Part shown: positions 48,191 to 56,882 of the stretch, piece after piece
Position numbering within the stretch: position 1 is the stretch's first letter
Layout: every line of letters starts with the position of its first letter
Source of the DNA: Chitinophaga eiseniae
GTDB taxonomy: Bacteria; Bacteroidota; Bacteroidia; Chitinophagales; Chitinophagaceae
Direction of reading: 5' to 3'
Length of the DNA stretch: 64,000 nucleotides
Assembly (NCBI RefSeq): GCF_900167135.1
Contig: NZ_FUWZ01000005.1
Span: forward strand, 505,003-569,002
Program-made: the position numbers and the translations under genes
The notes under the pieces: model-generated
Database searches by the model: none
Told to the model about the DNA's origin: nothing
What the model saw: only the letters and a program-made list of their open reading frames with translations

Positions 48191-48775
48191 TTAGAAAAAG
48201 ACCATGTTCACTTTGGCAATTTTGAATTTGCCTTCTGTAATCTCTTTCTGTCCTGATACATTTAAGTCACCTCCGAAAGCTGTTCCGCTAAAAGTGCCTT
48301 CGAGGAAAACTCCGTCGTTGCGGGTGATCTCAATCCGGAAGGGAGCGTCCGGATGTTTGTTGTTATTGCCCGAAGCGTGGTAGATGTCCTGCAGGCCTGA
48401 GCCATCGATAAAAGTCTGCCAGTCGAAGGCATTGTCAATGCCGGCCTGAACAGTGCTGTAGACACCTGTTTTGATCTCATGTCCGGGGAAATTGATCCTT
48501 ACATAGAGCTTTACCTTCTTGTCTTTTCCGGCTTTTCCGACAGCAGGGTCTGTCCCTTTCAGTTCAAGCATGGAAAAGTCCACATTGGTTTTTTGAAAAT
48601 AACTTTTGGACGTCAGTGAGTCCACATAGAAGTCGCCATCCACTTTCATACTGATAAATTCGACAGATGGTTTTTTTTCGACAGTTGGTTCCGGTTGACT
48701 GTCATGGCTGTCTTTTTTGCATGAGGACGACAGCACGAGCATAAGCATGAATGCCGGTACAATTAATGGTTTCAT
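48191..48775 (-). CDS. Putative lipoprotein, 194 aa
   Basis: A signal peptide with lipobox (VLSSSC, Cys at 19) and a beta-rich mature part (VEFISMKVDGDFYVDSLTSKS, KVKLYVRINFPGHEIKTG, FRIEITRNDGVFLEGTFSG). The last segment resembles small lipid-binding beta-barrels of Bacteroidota, but I do not recognise a named family. It is alone and has a terminator. Confidence 0.78.
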   Translation of the reverse strand: MKPLIVPAFMLMLVLSSSCKKDSHDSQPEPTVEKKPSVEFISMKVDGDFYVDSLTSKSYFQKTNVDFSMLELKGTDPAVGKAGKDKKVKLYVRINFPGHEIKTGVYSTVQAGIDNAFDWQTFIDGSGLQDIYHASGNNNKHPDAPFRIEITRNDGVFLEGTFSGTAFGGDLNVSGQKEITEGKFKIAKVNMVFF

Positions 48776-49171
48776 TTCGTTTAACGATTATGTGAGAAAA
48801 AAGGCATTTTTAAAATGCCTGTGCAAGTGTAGTGTAAAATGTGTACCAAAAAATGAAGTGGTGGCACGGGGATACGGAAATATTTTTGTCAGGATAATTT
48901 CTGCGGGCGGTGAGGACCGTGCGTCATCTTACTGCTGTTGTGATTGCGTGTCCCTGCGCGCTTGACAAGAATTTCCTCATACACGGACGGAGGCTTATCT
49001 GGTAAACTGGTCGTTCTTTACATGTGATGGATTTTTAACACCGTGGAAACAGGAAAAATGGAGCTTTGCCAGGTAAATGCGCTTTATTTTGACTAGATAA
49101 GAATGTATGATATAACCCCTTGCCATATATGAAATTCCCTTAAATTGGTGCATAACTTAAACCAACACATT
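48776..49171. other. Intergenic region upstream of the thioredoxin-fold gene
   Basis: These 396 bases lie between divergent genes and must hold both promoters. A small hairpin AGGCATTTT/AAAATGCCT lies at about 48808-48826. I saw no repeat family, RNA gene or strong -7 box, only weak A/T-rich candidates close to 49080. Confidence 0.4.
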
Positions 49172-50395
49172 ATGAAAAAATTACTGTTGTTAGCCGCTTT
49201 TTTACCGCTGATGGCTATAGCGCAGGACAAAGGCATGCATTTCGAACATGGCTCCTGGGCTGAAATAAAAGCCAAGGCCAAAGCAGAGAACAAGTACATT
49301 TTTGTAGACTGCTACACTACCTGGTGCGGCCCCTGCAAATACATGTCCGCCAACATTTTCCCACAGGAAAAAGTAGGGAACTTTATGAATGATAAATACC
49401 TCAACGTAAAGGTGCAGATGGACAAAACCGATAAGGACGGGGAAGACGTGAAAAAATGGTATGCCGATGCAGCGCAGATAGACAAGGACTACGGCATTCG
49501 TGCTTATCCTACCTTCCTCGTTTTTGCGCCCGACGGCCAGATCGTGGACCGGCAGGTAGGCGGTGCTGATGCGGACAGGTTCATCGAAAGATGTGCCGAA
49601 TCCCTCGAGCCTTCCAAACAATATTATCCGCAGCTGGCGAAATATAAAAACGGCCAGAAAGACACGGCATTCCTGCGTAAGCTGGCCCTGCTCGCCCTGG
49701 ATAAATACGATCAGGCCAACGCCAACGCCGTGGCCAAAGAATACATCAATCAGCAAAAAGACCTGTATACCCCTGTCAATATTGACTTTGTAGAGAAATT
49801 CACCCAGACCTCAAAAGATCCTGGCTTTGATATGTTCCTGCATCATGCAGACAAAGTGAATAAAGTACTGGGCGCCGGTAAAGCAGAAGCGAAAGTAATG
49901 GAGATCGCCGCCAAAGAAGAGGTGTTTTCCAAACTGCGGCCTAAGGAAGGTGCGCCGGACTGGGCGGGCATCGAAAAAAATGTGAAAGCCAAGTACCCTG
50001 CTATTGCTGAAGAACTGATACTGAAAACCAAGGTACAGTATTACAGCTATGTGAAAGATGCCGACAACGCGGTGGCTAACATTGTCGCCTATATGAAAAA
50101 GTACGGCCATAAAGCTGACCCGCAGGTACTGAACGAGTATGCATGGACCATCTTCGAGAAATGCAACGACCAGAAATGTATAGAGGAGGCGCTGGAGTGG
50201 AGCAAACGTTCTTTCAAAGACAATGAGTACCCCGCTTTCATGGATACCTATGCCAACCTGCTTTACAAAGCCGGTAAAAAAGCAGAAGCGCTGGCCTGGG
50301 AAGAGAAAGCCATGAACAAGGCAGAGGGAGACGAGAAAAAGAACTATGAGGCTACCCTGGAGAAAATGAAAAAAGGAGAGAAATACTGGAACTAA
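49172..50395 (+). CDS. Secreted thioredoxin-fold protein, long C-terminal helical part
   Basis: A 407-residue protein with a signal peptide (LLLLAAFLPLMAIAQ). The thioredoxin domain (about 25-140) has the active site CYTTWCGPCKYM and the cis-Pro IRAYPTFLVF. The C-terminal part (about 150-407) is all-helical with TPR-like words (YANLLYKAGKKAEALAWEEKA). Such proteins may maintain disulfides in the periplasm. The frame starts at 49145 but MKKLLLLAAFLP at 49172 is the signal-peptide start. It ends with a good terminator. Confidence 0.9.
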   Translation: MKKLLLLAAFLPLMAIAQDKGMHFEHGSWAEIKAKAKAENKYIFVDCYTTWCGPCKYMSANIFPQEKVGNFMNDKYLNVKVQMDKTDKDGEDVKKWYADAAQIDKDYGIRAYPTFLVFAPDGQIVDRQVGGADADRFIERCAESLEPSKQYYPQLAKYKNGQKDTAFLRKLALLALDKYDQANANAVAKEYINQQKDLYTPVNIDFVEKFTQTSKDPGFDMFLHHADKVNKVLGAGKAEAKVMEIAAKEEVFSKLRPKEGAPDWAGIEKNVKAKYPAIAEELILKTKVQYYSYVKDADNAVANIVAYMKKYGHKADPQVLNEYAWTIFEKCNDQKCIEEALEWSKRSFKDNEYPAFMDTYANLLYKAGKKAEALAWEEKAMNKAEGDEKKNYEATLEKMKKGEKYWN

Positions 50396-50423
50396 AGTCC
50401 ATCTGGTATAAAAGTAAAGAAAG

Positions 50424-50454
50424 AGCCGTGCCTGTCAAAGGCGCGGCTTTTTTG
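50424..50454 (+). terminator. Rho-independent terminator of the thioredoxin-fold gene
   Basis: AGCCGTGCC (50424-50432) pairs with GGCGCGGCT (50440-50448), one G-U pair, followed by TTTTTGTTTG. It is 28 bases beyond the stop. Confidence 0.85.
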
Positions 50455-50581
50455 TTTGTTATATCCGCACGGAAATGCCATTGCAGTAACAGGTTGTAGT
50501 TTCAATAGACGCAACACGACCAATATATTCCACGATCTTAAAACCGACATCCTGAAAAACCTTTAACCCAAAACCAAATAC

Positions 50582-51961
50582 ATGAAAAGACAATTTTTGA
50601 TGCTCGCCCTTGCAGGGTGCGTTGTTGCCAGTTCCTGTGAAAAACGGGACTCCGCCGGCCAGCCCCGTAATTCTTCAGATGCCAAAACTACCCGTATTGA
50701 ATTCACTGTTACAGATGGCATTACCGGCTTCGCTGTTCCGGGAGCTACCATCAGCGTTACATCTCCCGATGGAAAGGAAAGCCGGTTGACCGCCGGGAAA
50801 AACGGTGTGGTCTCATTTCCTGCTACAAAGGGAAGGTTCACCTTCGCAATAAAGGGGCAGGGGTACCAGTCCCTGGAAACCTATTTCTCCGGCGGCGAAG
50901 ACTCGCTCATCCGCGCTGAGGTCCATCTGGACCCGCAGGCCAGTCCCACGGTAGCATCCGGGAGAAGTGCCGAAGACCCTCATACCATTACCATCAGCGG
51001 GTACTTAAGTGATGCAGAGGAACATGGGCCGCTGGCAGATGTGGAACTCAGTTTAGGCTCCCATACCGCCCGGACGGACGGCAGGGGATATTTCACGGCC
51101 AGTTTCCCTGTTGATGCGCTTAGCGCCGATTTATCCGTGAAACCAGCGACTATTATGCTCCGTGCTGCCAAGTCAGGTTATGTCAGCCATGTGCTGAAAA
51201 ATTTCTACCTGATACCTGGGGCCTATACATTTAAAATAGCGCTTCGTAGCGCCGGTGCGATGACAGCTTCTGCCAATAGCAGAACAGGGGCTGAAGAGGT
51301 GGAATACCTGCGTCAGGGACTATTGGACAGAACAGCGGTAGAGTTGCAACAACGGGAGGAAGCCGCGGTTGCGGCCGAAAGTAATGCTGCAACGTATGCT
51401 AAAACAGCAGCATTAGCCTTGCCTTCCAGTATCCGGGTAGGGCTCAACTGCTCCTGTCTTACCTGTAGCTCTGTTCAGGTAATGAGCCTCGAATCTTATA
51501 CCGCCTCAGGGCTGGACAATGAATGGATCTCCAGTTGGAAGGCGGCTTCGCTGCAGGCAGGTGCGGTGGCCTACCGTTCCTATGGAGCATGGCATGTGCT
51601 GCATCCGATCAGGTCCAACTACGATATTTCCAGCACGCCCTGTTCACAGGCGTGGGGCAGCCAAACCGCTTCCTCTACCATCAATGCAGCCAATGCTACC
51701 GCAGGCGTTTATTTGTCCAAGAGCGGCGCCATTTTCAGATCAGAATATTCTGCGGAAAACAATAACGCAGGTTGCGGCAACGGATACAGCGGCACCGGCA
51801 GCACGTGGCCCTGCATTTCCGACGCACGTTGTGCCGGACGGGCCACCAACGGTCACGGAAGAGGTATGTGCCAATGGGGCTCCAGCTTCTGGGCAAGCGA
51901 TAAAGATTACCGGTGGATTCTGAATCATTATTATAATCCCGGAGGAGTGGTGGTGCAGTAG
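50582..51961 (+). CDS. SpoIID/LytB-domain lipoprotein
   Basis: A 459-residue lipoprotein (lipobox VVASSC, Cys at 19). Two beta-sandwich regions of the carboxypeptidase-regulatory type follow: about 30-125 (FTVTDGITGFAVPGATISVT) and 140-225 (TISGYLSDAEEHGPLADVEL). The C-terminal SpoIID-like domain (about 285-455) has MSLESYTASGLDNEWISSW, LQAGAVAYRSYG and GHGRGMCQWGSS, the catalytic-type motifs of SpoIID lytic transglycosylases. It has extra cysteines (NCSCLTC, WPCISDARC). It may cut peptidoglycan strands at the cell surface; sporulation is not expected here. Confidence 0.86.
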   Translation: MKRQFLMLALAGCVVASSCEKRDSAGQPRNSSDAKTTRIEFTVTDGITGFAVPGATISVTSPDGKESRLTAGKNGVVSFPATKGRFTFAIKGQGYQSLETYFSGGEDSLIRAEVHLDPQASPTVASGRSAEDPHTITISGYLSDAEEHGPLADVELSLGSHTARTDGRGYFTASFPVDALSADLSVKPATIMLRAAKSGYVSHVLKNFYLIPGAYTFKIALRSAGAMTASANSRTGAEEVEYLRQGLLDRTAVELQQREEAAVAAESNAATYAKTAALALPSSIRVGLNCSCLTCSSVQVMSLESYTASGLDNEWISSWKAASLQAGAVAYRSYGAWHVLHPIRSNYDISSTPCSQAWGSQTASSTINAANATAGVYLSKSGAIFRSEYSAENNNAGCGNGYSGTGSTWPCISDARCAGRATNGHGRGMCQWGSSFWASDKDYRWILNHYYNPGGVVVQ

Positions 51962-52097
51962 TGAAGATATCGCCACCGTTTATGGGCGGGTGATGAGGGG
52001 CATGGGTATTTTTTTGTTATATTTGGTCACGCACCGGTTGATGACCGGCCAGACCCGATATTACTAAAGTGTATATTCATTGTACCCAGGCAGCTCC

Positions 52098-55000
52098 ATG
52101 AAATCAGTCGTATTCGTTGATACTGAAGTAACTCGCATTCCCCTCAAGGTATCGGATATTGGCGCCATTAAAAACAATGGCGCCACTTTTCATGCTGCTT
52201 CTCCCGGGGAGTTTGCCCATTTTATACAAGGCTGCGAATACGTGGTGGGACAAAATATTTTTCATCATGATCTCCGGTACATCCGCTCTGCAGTGGCCGG
52301 AGCGGCGATAATAGATACCCTGTACTGGTCACCATTGCTGTTTCCGGAAAAGCTGCATCACGCGTTGCTAAAAGATGAGAAATTAAAGGAAGGGGAGCTC
52401 AATAATCCCCTGGCGGATGCCATCAAAGCTAAAGAGCTCTTCGATAAAGAGACGCAGGCTTTCAGGGAACTCGATAACAAAATGCAGCAGCTTTTCTATC
52501 AACTGCTGGGCAATAACACCGGGTTTGGCGCTTTTTTTCAGTTCCTGGAATATCATGCTCCGGTGGAAATGGCAGTAGATAAGTTGGTGCAGGAAACATT
52601 CAACGGCCATATTTGTGCAGCGGCGGACCTGCGGCGATTAGTTGCGGAGCACCCTGTGGAACTGGCTTATGGTCTGGCGCTGGTGCGTGCCGGCAATAGC
52701 CTCCCGATTACGCCGCCATGGGTGCTGCTTCGTTTTCCCGCGGTGACCCGGGTGATGTACCTGTTGCGTGGCCGGCCATGCGTACATGGTTGTACCTATT
52801 GCAATCGGGCACAGGATCCGCTTCTTACCCTGCAACGCCGCTTCCTGCGCAATGAGTTTAGGGTATTCGATGGGGAGCCGCTCCAGGAAAAGGCGATGCG
52901 GGCTGCTATCCGGGGGGAATCTATCCTTGCTATATTTCCCACAGGGGGCGGAAAGTCCATCACTTTCCAGGTGCCGGCACTGATGGCGGGAGAAAACGTG
53001 CGGGGGCTCACCGTAGTGATATCTCCGCTGCAATCACTGATGAAGGACCAGGTGGATAAACTTGAAGAAGCACATATTACTGAAGCGGTTACGATCAACG
53101 GTTTACTTGACCCGGTGGAGAGGGCCAAATCCTTCGAACGGGTGGAAGACGGGAGTGCCTCGCTACTTTATATTTCACCGGAATCGCTGCGCTCCAAAAC
53201 GATTGAGCGCCTGTTGCTCGGCCGGAAGATTGATCGCTTCGTGATCGACGAAGCACACTGCTTTTCCGCATGGGGACAGGATTTTCGGGTTGATTACCTC
53301 TATATCGGCGATTTCATCCGGGAGTTCCAGCGGAAAAGAGGGACTGAAGAAGCCATTCCTGTTTCCTGTTTTACGGCCACCGCCAAACAAAACGTGATAG
53401 CGGATATTCGTCACTATTTTAAAGAAAAGCTGGGTCTGGACCTGAAGTTGTTTCGTGCCGGCGGCGATAGGAAAAACCTGCAATTCATGGTGTGGTATAA
53501 ACAGAGCGACCAGGAAAAGTACCAGATGCTACGCGACCTGATCGAAAATAAGCCATACCCGACGATAGTGTATACTACCCGGACAAAGACCACAGTCCAG
53601 CTCGCGGAGCGGCTGAGTAAAGACGGGTTCCAGGCATTGCCCTACCACGGCCGGATGGAACAGCATGAAAAGATCGCGAACCAGAATGCATTTATGCATG
53701 ATGATGTGAAGGTGATGGTCGCGACTTCTGCTTTTGGAATGGGCGTAGATAAAAAAGATGTTAAGATGGTTATCCACTACGAAATTTCCGACTCGCTCGA
53801 AAACTACGTACAGGAAGCAGGAAGAGCCGGCCGGGATGAGCATCTGACAGCGGAGTGCCACGTACTGTTTTGCGAAACCGACCTTGACCGGCATTTCACT
53901 ATGCTGAACCAATCCAAACTGCATATCCGTGAGATTGCTCAACTGTGGAAGGCGATGAAAGAATTAACCTACTATCGGCCCACTGTTTTTACCTCGCCCC
54001 TTGAATTGGCCCGTAAGGCAGGTTGGGATGAGAATGTACGTGACGTAGAGACGCGGGTGCTTACCGGTATAGCGGCACTGGAGGAAGCTGCCTATTTAAA
54101 ACGGAAGCAGAATATGCCTAGAGTGTTCGCTAATAGTATCCTGTCGCGGTCCGCACAGGAGGCGATTGAACAGGTAAACCATTCGGCAAGGTTCGACGTG
54201 AAAGAGAAAGAATGGGCCGCCCGCATATTGCGCAATCTCTTTGGTAGTAAACACCGCCGCAGCCATATAAACGACGAAACAGAATCACGTATAGACTACT
54301 TGTCCGACCGCCTCGGTATTCGGAAGGAAGACGTGATACAGGTGGTGAACCTGTTGCGCGAGGAAAAAATATTAGCAGATGCCAAAGACCTGACCGCATT
54401 TGTACGAAGCCGTGACCATCGGAACCGTTCGCAAGCCATCGCAGAATCGTATGCCAGCCTTGAGAATTACCTTTTATCGGCGTTTAATGAAGAAGAACAG
54501 CTTTTGCATATGAAAAAGCTGAGTGAGGAGGCCGGCCTCAAAGGAATACCTGACGCGACGCCGGCGAGGATAAAAAAGTTGCTCAACTTGTGGGCGATCC
54601 GTGGCTGGATAAAAAGACAACACCAGGGGCATCACGGCCATCAGTTCACGGTACAGTGTATGATGCCGCAGGAGACATTGGAGCAGAAGCTTGAACAGCA
54701 GCACGTTCTCGCTTCGTTTATCATTCAGTACCTGTACGAAAAAGCGGCGCCGGATAAAACCCGCGAAGAGGTGCTGGTGGAGTTTTCGGTACAGGAGCTA
54801 AAAACGGCTTTTGAAAAGGTGCCACGACTCTTTCCCGTAACGGTTTCATCACAAGACATCGAAAATGCCTTGTTTTATCTCTCCCGGATCGAATCGATTA
54901 AAATGGAAGGCGGATTCCTGGTACTGTACAATCGTCTGTGTATCGAACGGTTGGAACTGGACAATAAACGACGCTATAAACAGGATGATTATAAGAAACT

Positions 55001-56882
55001 GCAGCAGTTTTATCATGGTAAGATGCAGCAGGTCCACATCGTCGGCGAATATGCCCGCCTGATGATAGAGGCTCCTGCACAGGCCCGGCAGTTTGTAGCC
55101 GATTATTTTGAGATGAACTATGCCTCTTTCATACAGAAATATTTCAAGGGCCACCGGCAACAGGAACTCAAACGGAACATCACCCCCGCCAAATACCGTC
55201 AGTTGATGGGAGAGCTCTCTCCCCAACAGCGCGAAATATTCGACGATGACAAGTCGCAGTACATTGTAGTAGCAGCCGGGCCGGGCAGCGGAAAGACTAA
55301 GCTATTGGCGCATAAGTTAGCTTCGCTGGTACTGATGGAGGATATTAAGTATGAGCAATTACTGATGGTGACATTTTCGCGCGCGGCTGCAACCGTGTTC
55401 AAACAGCGGCTCACTTCATTGATTCATAGTGCCGCCCGATTTATCGAAATCAAAACCTTCCACTCTTATTGTTTCGACCTGTTGGGAAAAATGGGAACGC
55501 TGGAAAAATCGGGGCAGGTCATCCGCGAGGCAGTGGAGAAAATAAAAAGCGGAGAAGTGGAAGCCAGCAGGATCACAAAAGCTGTGTTGGTGATAGATGA
55601 GGCGCAGGATATGGATGAACAGGAATTTGCGCTGGTAGAGGCCCTGCTGGAGCACAACGAAGACATGCGCGTGATTGCTGTCGGAGACGATGACCAGAAT
55701 ATTTATGCCTTCAGAGGCTCTAGCGCTGAATACCTGGAACGGCTACTTTCGCGGCAGGGAGCCGTAAAATATGAGCTGACGGAAAACTACCGCAGTTGCA
55801 GCAACCTGGTGGCGTTTGCGAACGCCTTTGCAGAAACGATCAGCCGGCGGCTGAAACAACGCCCGTTGACAGCTTATCAGCAGCATAACGGGGAACTCCG
55901 TATTACCCGCTATACCGGACGGCACCTCATTATGCCATTGGTAAATGACATCCTCCGGGCCGGGCTGAAAGGTACCACCTGCGTGCTGACCACCACCAAC
56001 GAAGAGGCGATGCAGATCACTGGACTTCTACTTCGGAATAATATGCCGGCCCGGTTGATCCAGGATAATGAAGGATTCAGTTTGCTGAATCTGGCGGAAA
56101 TGAATTTCTTTATGAGCTGCCTGTCAAAAGCGGAAGCTGACCACAGGATCTCCGATGAGAGCTGGGCCGAAGCCAAACATGCGCTGGTCCGCCATTATGG
56201 ACGAAGCTTACATTACGATGCTTGTCTTGCGATGATCCATAGTTTTGAGCACGCCTATCCCCGTGTTAAATACCGCTCGGACCTGGAAGTGTTGCTGAAA
56301 GAATCCTCATTGGCCGATTTTTACCAGGAGGGGCAGAGGATCCTCGTCTCCACGATTCATAAAGCAAAAGGAAAAGAATTCGATAATACCTTTCTGCTGC
56401 TTGCCGGCGCCAGAGCCACCACAGATGAAGTGAAAAGGCAGCTGTTCGTGGGTATTACCAGGTCGCGGTATCATCTGAGCATTCATACAAATGATGTTAC
56501 TTTCGATGGGCTTACGGCAGGACAACCATCGGTTGTCTTTGACGACCAGTCTTATACGGCACCACCTGAGATAGTCTGGTGTTTGTCTTATAAAGATGTT
56601 CATCTCGATTCTTTTATCTCTGAACAAGCGGCTATTGGAACGCTGGTAAGCGGAGATGAGCTGGGGGTATGCGATAACGGCTGCCAGACACCCGATGGCC
56701 GGCTGATAGTAAAGTTTTCAAGCAATTGCCTTGGTCGGATAAACGAATGGAAAGGGAAAGGATATTTTCCCAAAAAAGCGCGCATCAATTTTATCGTCCT
56801 TTGGAAAAAAGCGCAGCAGACGTTCCTGATCATTCTGCCCGAATTATTATTGGAAACCAGACCCGCTTCAAATCCGGTTTAA
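52098..56882 (+). CDS. DnaQ-like exonuclease/RecQ helicase/UvrD helicase fusion
   Basis: A 1594-residue fusion of three modules. Exonuclease-like part (1-115): VFVDTEVT (Asp8, Glu10), GQNIFHHDL (Asp58), NNPLADA (Asp107; the DEDDh His is replaced by Asn102). Linker with CVHGCTYC (Cys228, Cys232, Cys235). RecQ part (about 260-620): Walker A FPTGGGKS, FVIDEAHCFSAWGQDF, motif VI QEAGRAGRDE. Helical middle (620-1040). UvrD-type part (about 1040-1594): AAGPGSGKT, VIDEAQDMDE, GDDDQNIYAFRGS, TIHKAKGKEFD, GITRSRYHL. It should unwind and trim DNA. The frame is open from TTG 52080; ATG 52098 fits the exonuclease start. It overlaps the convergent regulator gene by 15 bases. Confidence 0.93.
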   Translation: MKSVVFVDTEVTRIPLKVSDIGAIKNNGATFHAASPGEFAHFIQGCEYVVGQNIFHHDLRYIRSAVAGAAIIDTLYWSPLLFPEKLHHALLKDEKLKEGELNNPLADAIKAKELFDKETQAFRELDNKMQQLFYQLLGNNTGFGAFFQFLEYHAPVEMAVDKLVQETFNGHICAAADLRRLVAEHPVELAYGLALVRAGNSLPITPPWVLLRFPAVTRVMYLLRGRPCVHGCTYCNRAQDPLLTLQRRFLRNEFRVFDGEPLQEKAMRAAIRGESILAIFPTGGGKSITFQVPALMAGENVRGLTVVISPLQSLMKDQVDKLEEAHITEAVTINGLLDPVERAKSFERVEDGSASLLYISPESLRSKTIERLLLGRKIDRFVIDEAHCFSAWGQDFRVDYLYIGDFIREFQRKRGTEEAIPVSCFTATAKQNVIADIRHYFKEKLGLDLKLFRAGGDRKNLQFMVWYKQSDQEKYQMLRDLIENKPYPTIVYTTRTKTTVQLAERLSKDGFQALPYHGRMEQHEKIANQNAFMHDDVKVMVATSAFGMGVDKKDVKMVIHYEISDSLENYVQEAGRAGRDEHLTAECHVLFCETDLDRHFTMLNQSKLHIREIAQLWKAMKELTYYRPTVFTSPLELARKAGWDENVRDVETRVLTGIAALEEAAYLKRKQNMPRVFANSILSRSAQEAIEQVNHSARFDVKEKEWAARILRNLFGSKHRRSHINDETESRIDYLSDRLGIRKEDVIQVVNLLREEKILADAKDLTAFVRSRDHRNRSQAIAESYASLENYLLSAFNEEEQLLHMKKLSEEAGLKGIPDATPARIKKLLNLWAIRGWIKRQHQGHHGHQFTVQCMMPQETLEQKLEQQHVLASFIIQYLYEKAAPDKTREEVLVEFSVQELKTAFEKVPRLFPVTVSSQDIENALFYLSRIESIKMEGGFLVLYNRLCIERLELDNKRRYKQDDYKKLQQFYHGKMQQVHIVGEYARLMIEAPAQARQFVADYFEMNYASFIQKYFKGHRQQELKRNITPAKYRQLMGELSPQQREIFDDDKSQYIVVAAGPGSGKTKLLAHKLASLVLMEDIKYEQLLMVTFSRAAATVFKQRLTSLIHSAARFIEIKTFHSYCFDLLGKMGTLEKSGQVIREAVEKIKSGEVEASRITKAVLVIDEAQDMDEQEFALVEALLEHNEDMRVIAVGDDDQNIYAFRGSSAEYLERLLSRQGAVKYELTENYRSCSNLVAFANAFAETISRRLKQRPLTAYQQHNGELRITRYTGRHLIMPLVNDILRAGLKGTTCVLTTTNEEAMQITGLLLRNNMPARLIQDNEGFSLLNLAEMNFFMSCLSKAEADHRISDESWAEAKHALVRHYGRSLHYDACLAMIHSFEHAYPRVKYRSDLEVLLKESSLADFYQEGQRILVSTIHKAKGKEFDNTFLLLAGARATTDEVKRQLFVGITRSRYHLSIHTNDVTFDGLTAGQPSVVFDDQSYTAPPEIVWCLSYKDVHLDSFISEQAAIGTLVSGDELGVCDNGCQTPDGRLIVKFSSNCLGRINEWKGKGYFPKKARINFIVLWKKAQQTFLIILPELLLETRPASNPV

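Noticed and set aside
52776..52805. CX3CX2C in the fusion helicase as a radical-SAM site
   Set aside because: No surrounding SAM-binding fold; a metal-binding linker is more likely. Kept as a finding, not as an enzyme call.
52098..56882. A phage-defence island around the fusion helicase
   Set aside because: Flanking genes are a lipoprotein, a regulator and susC; no restriction, toxin or other defence gene is present.
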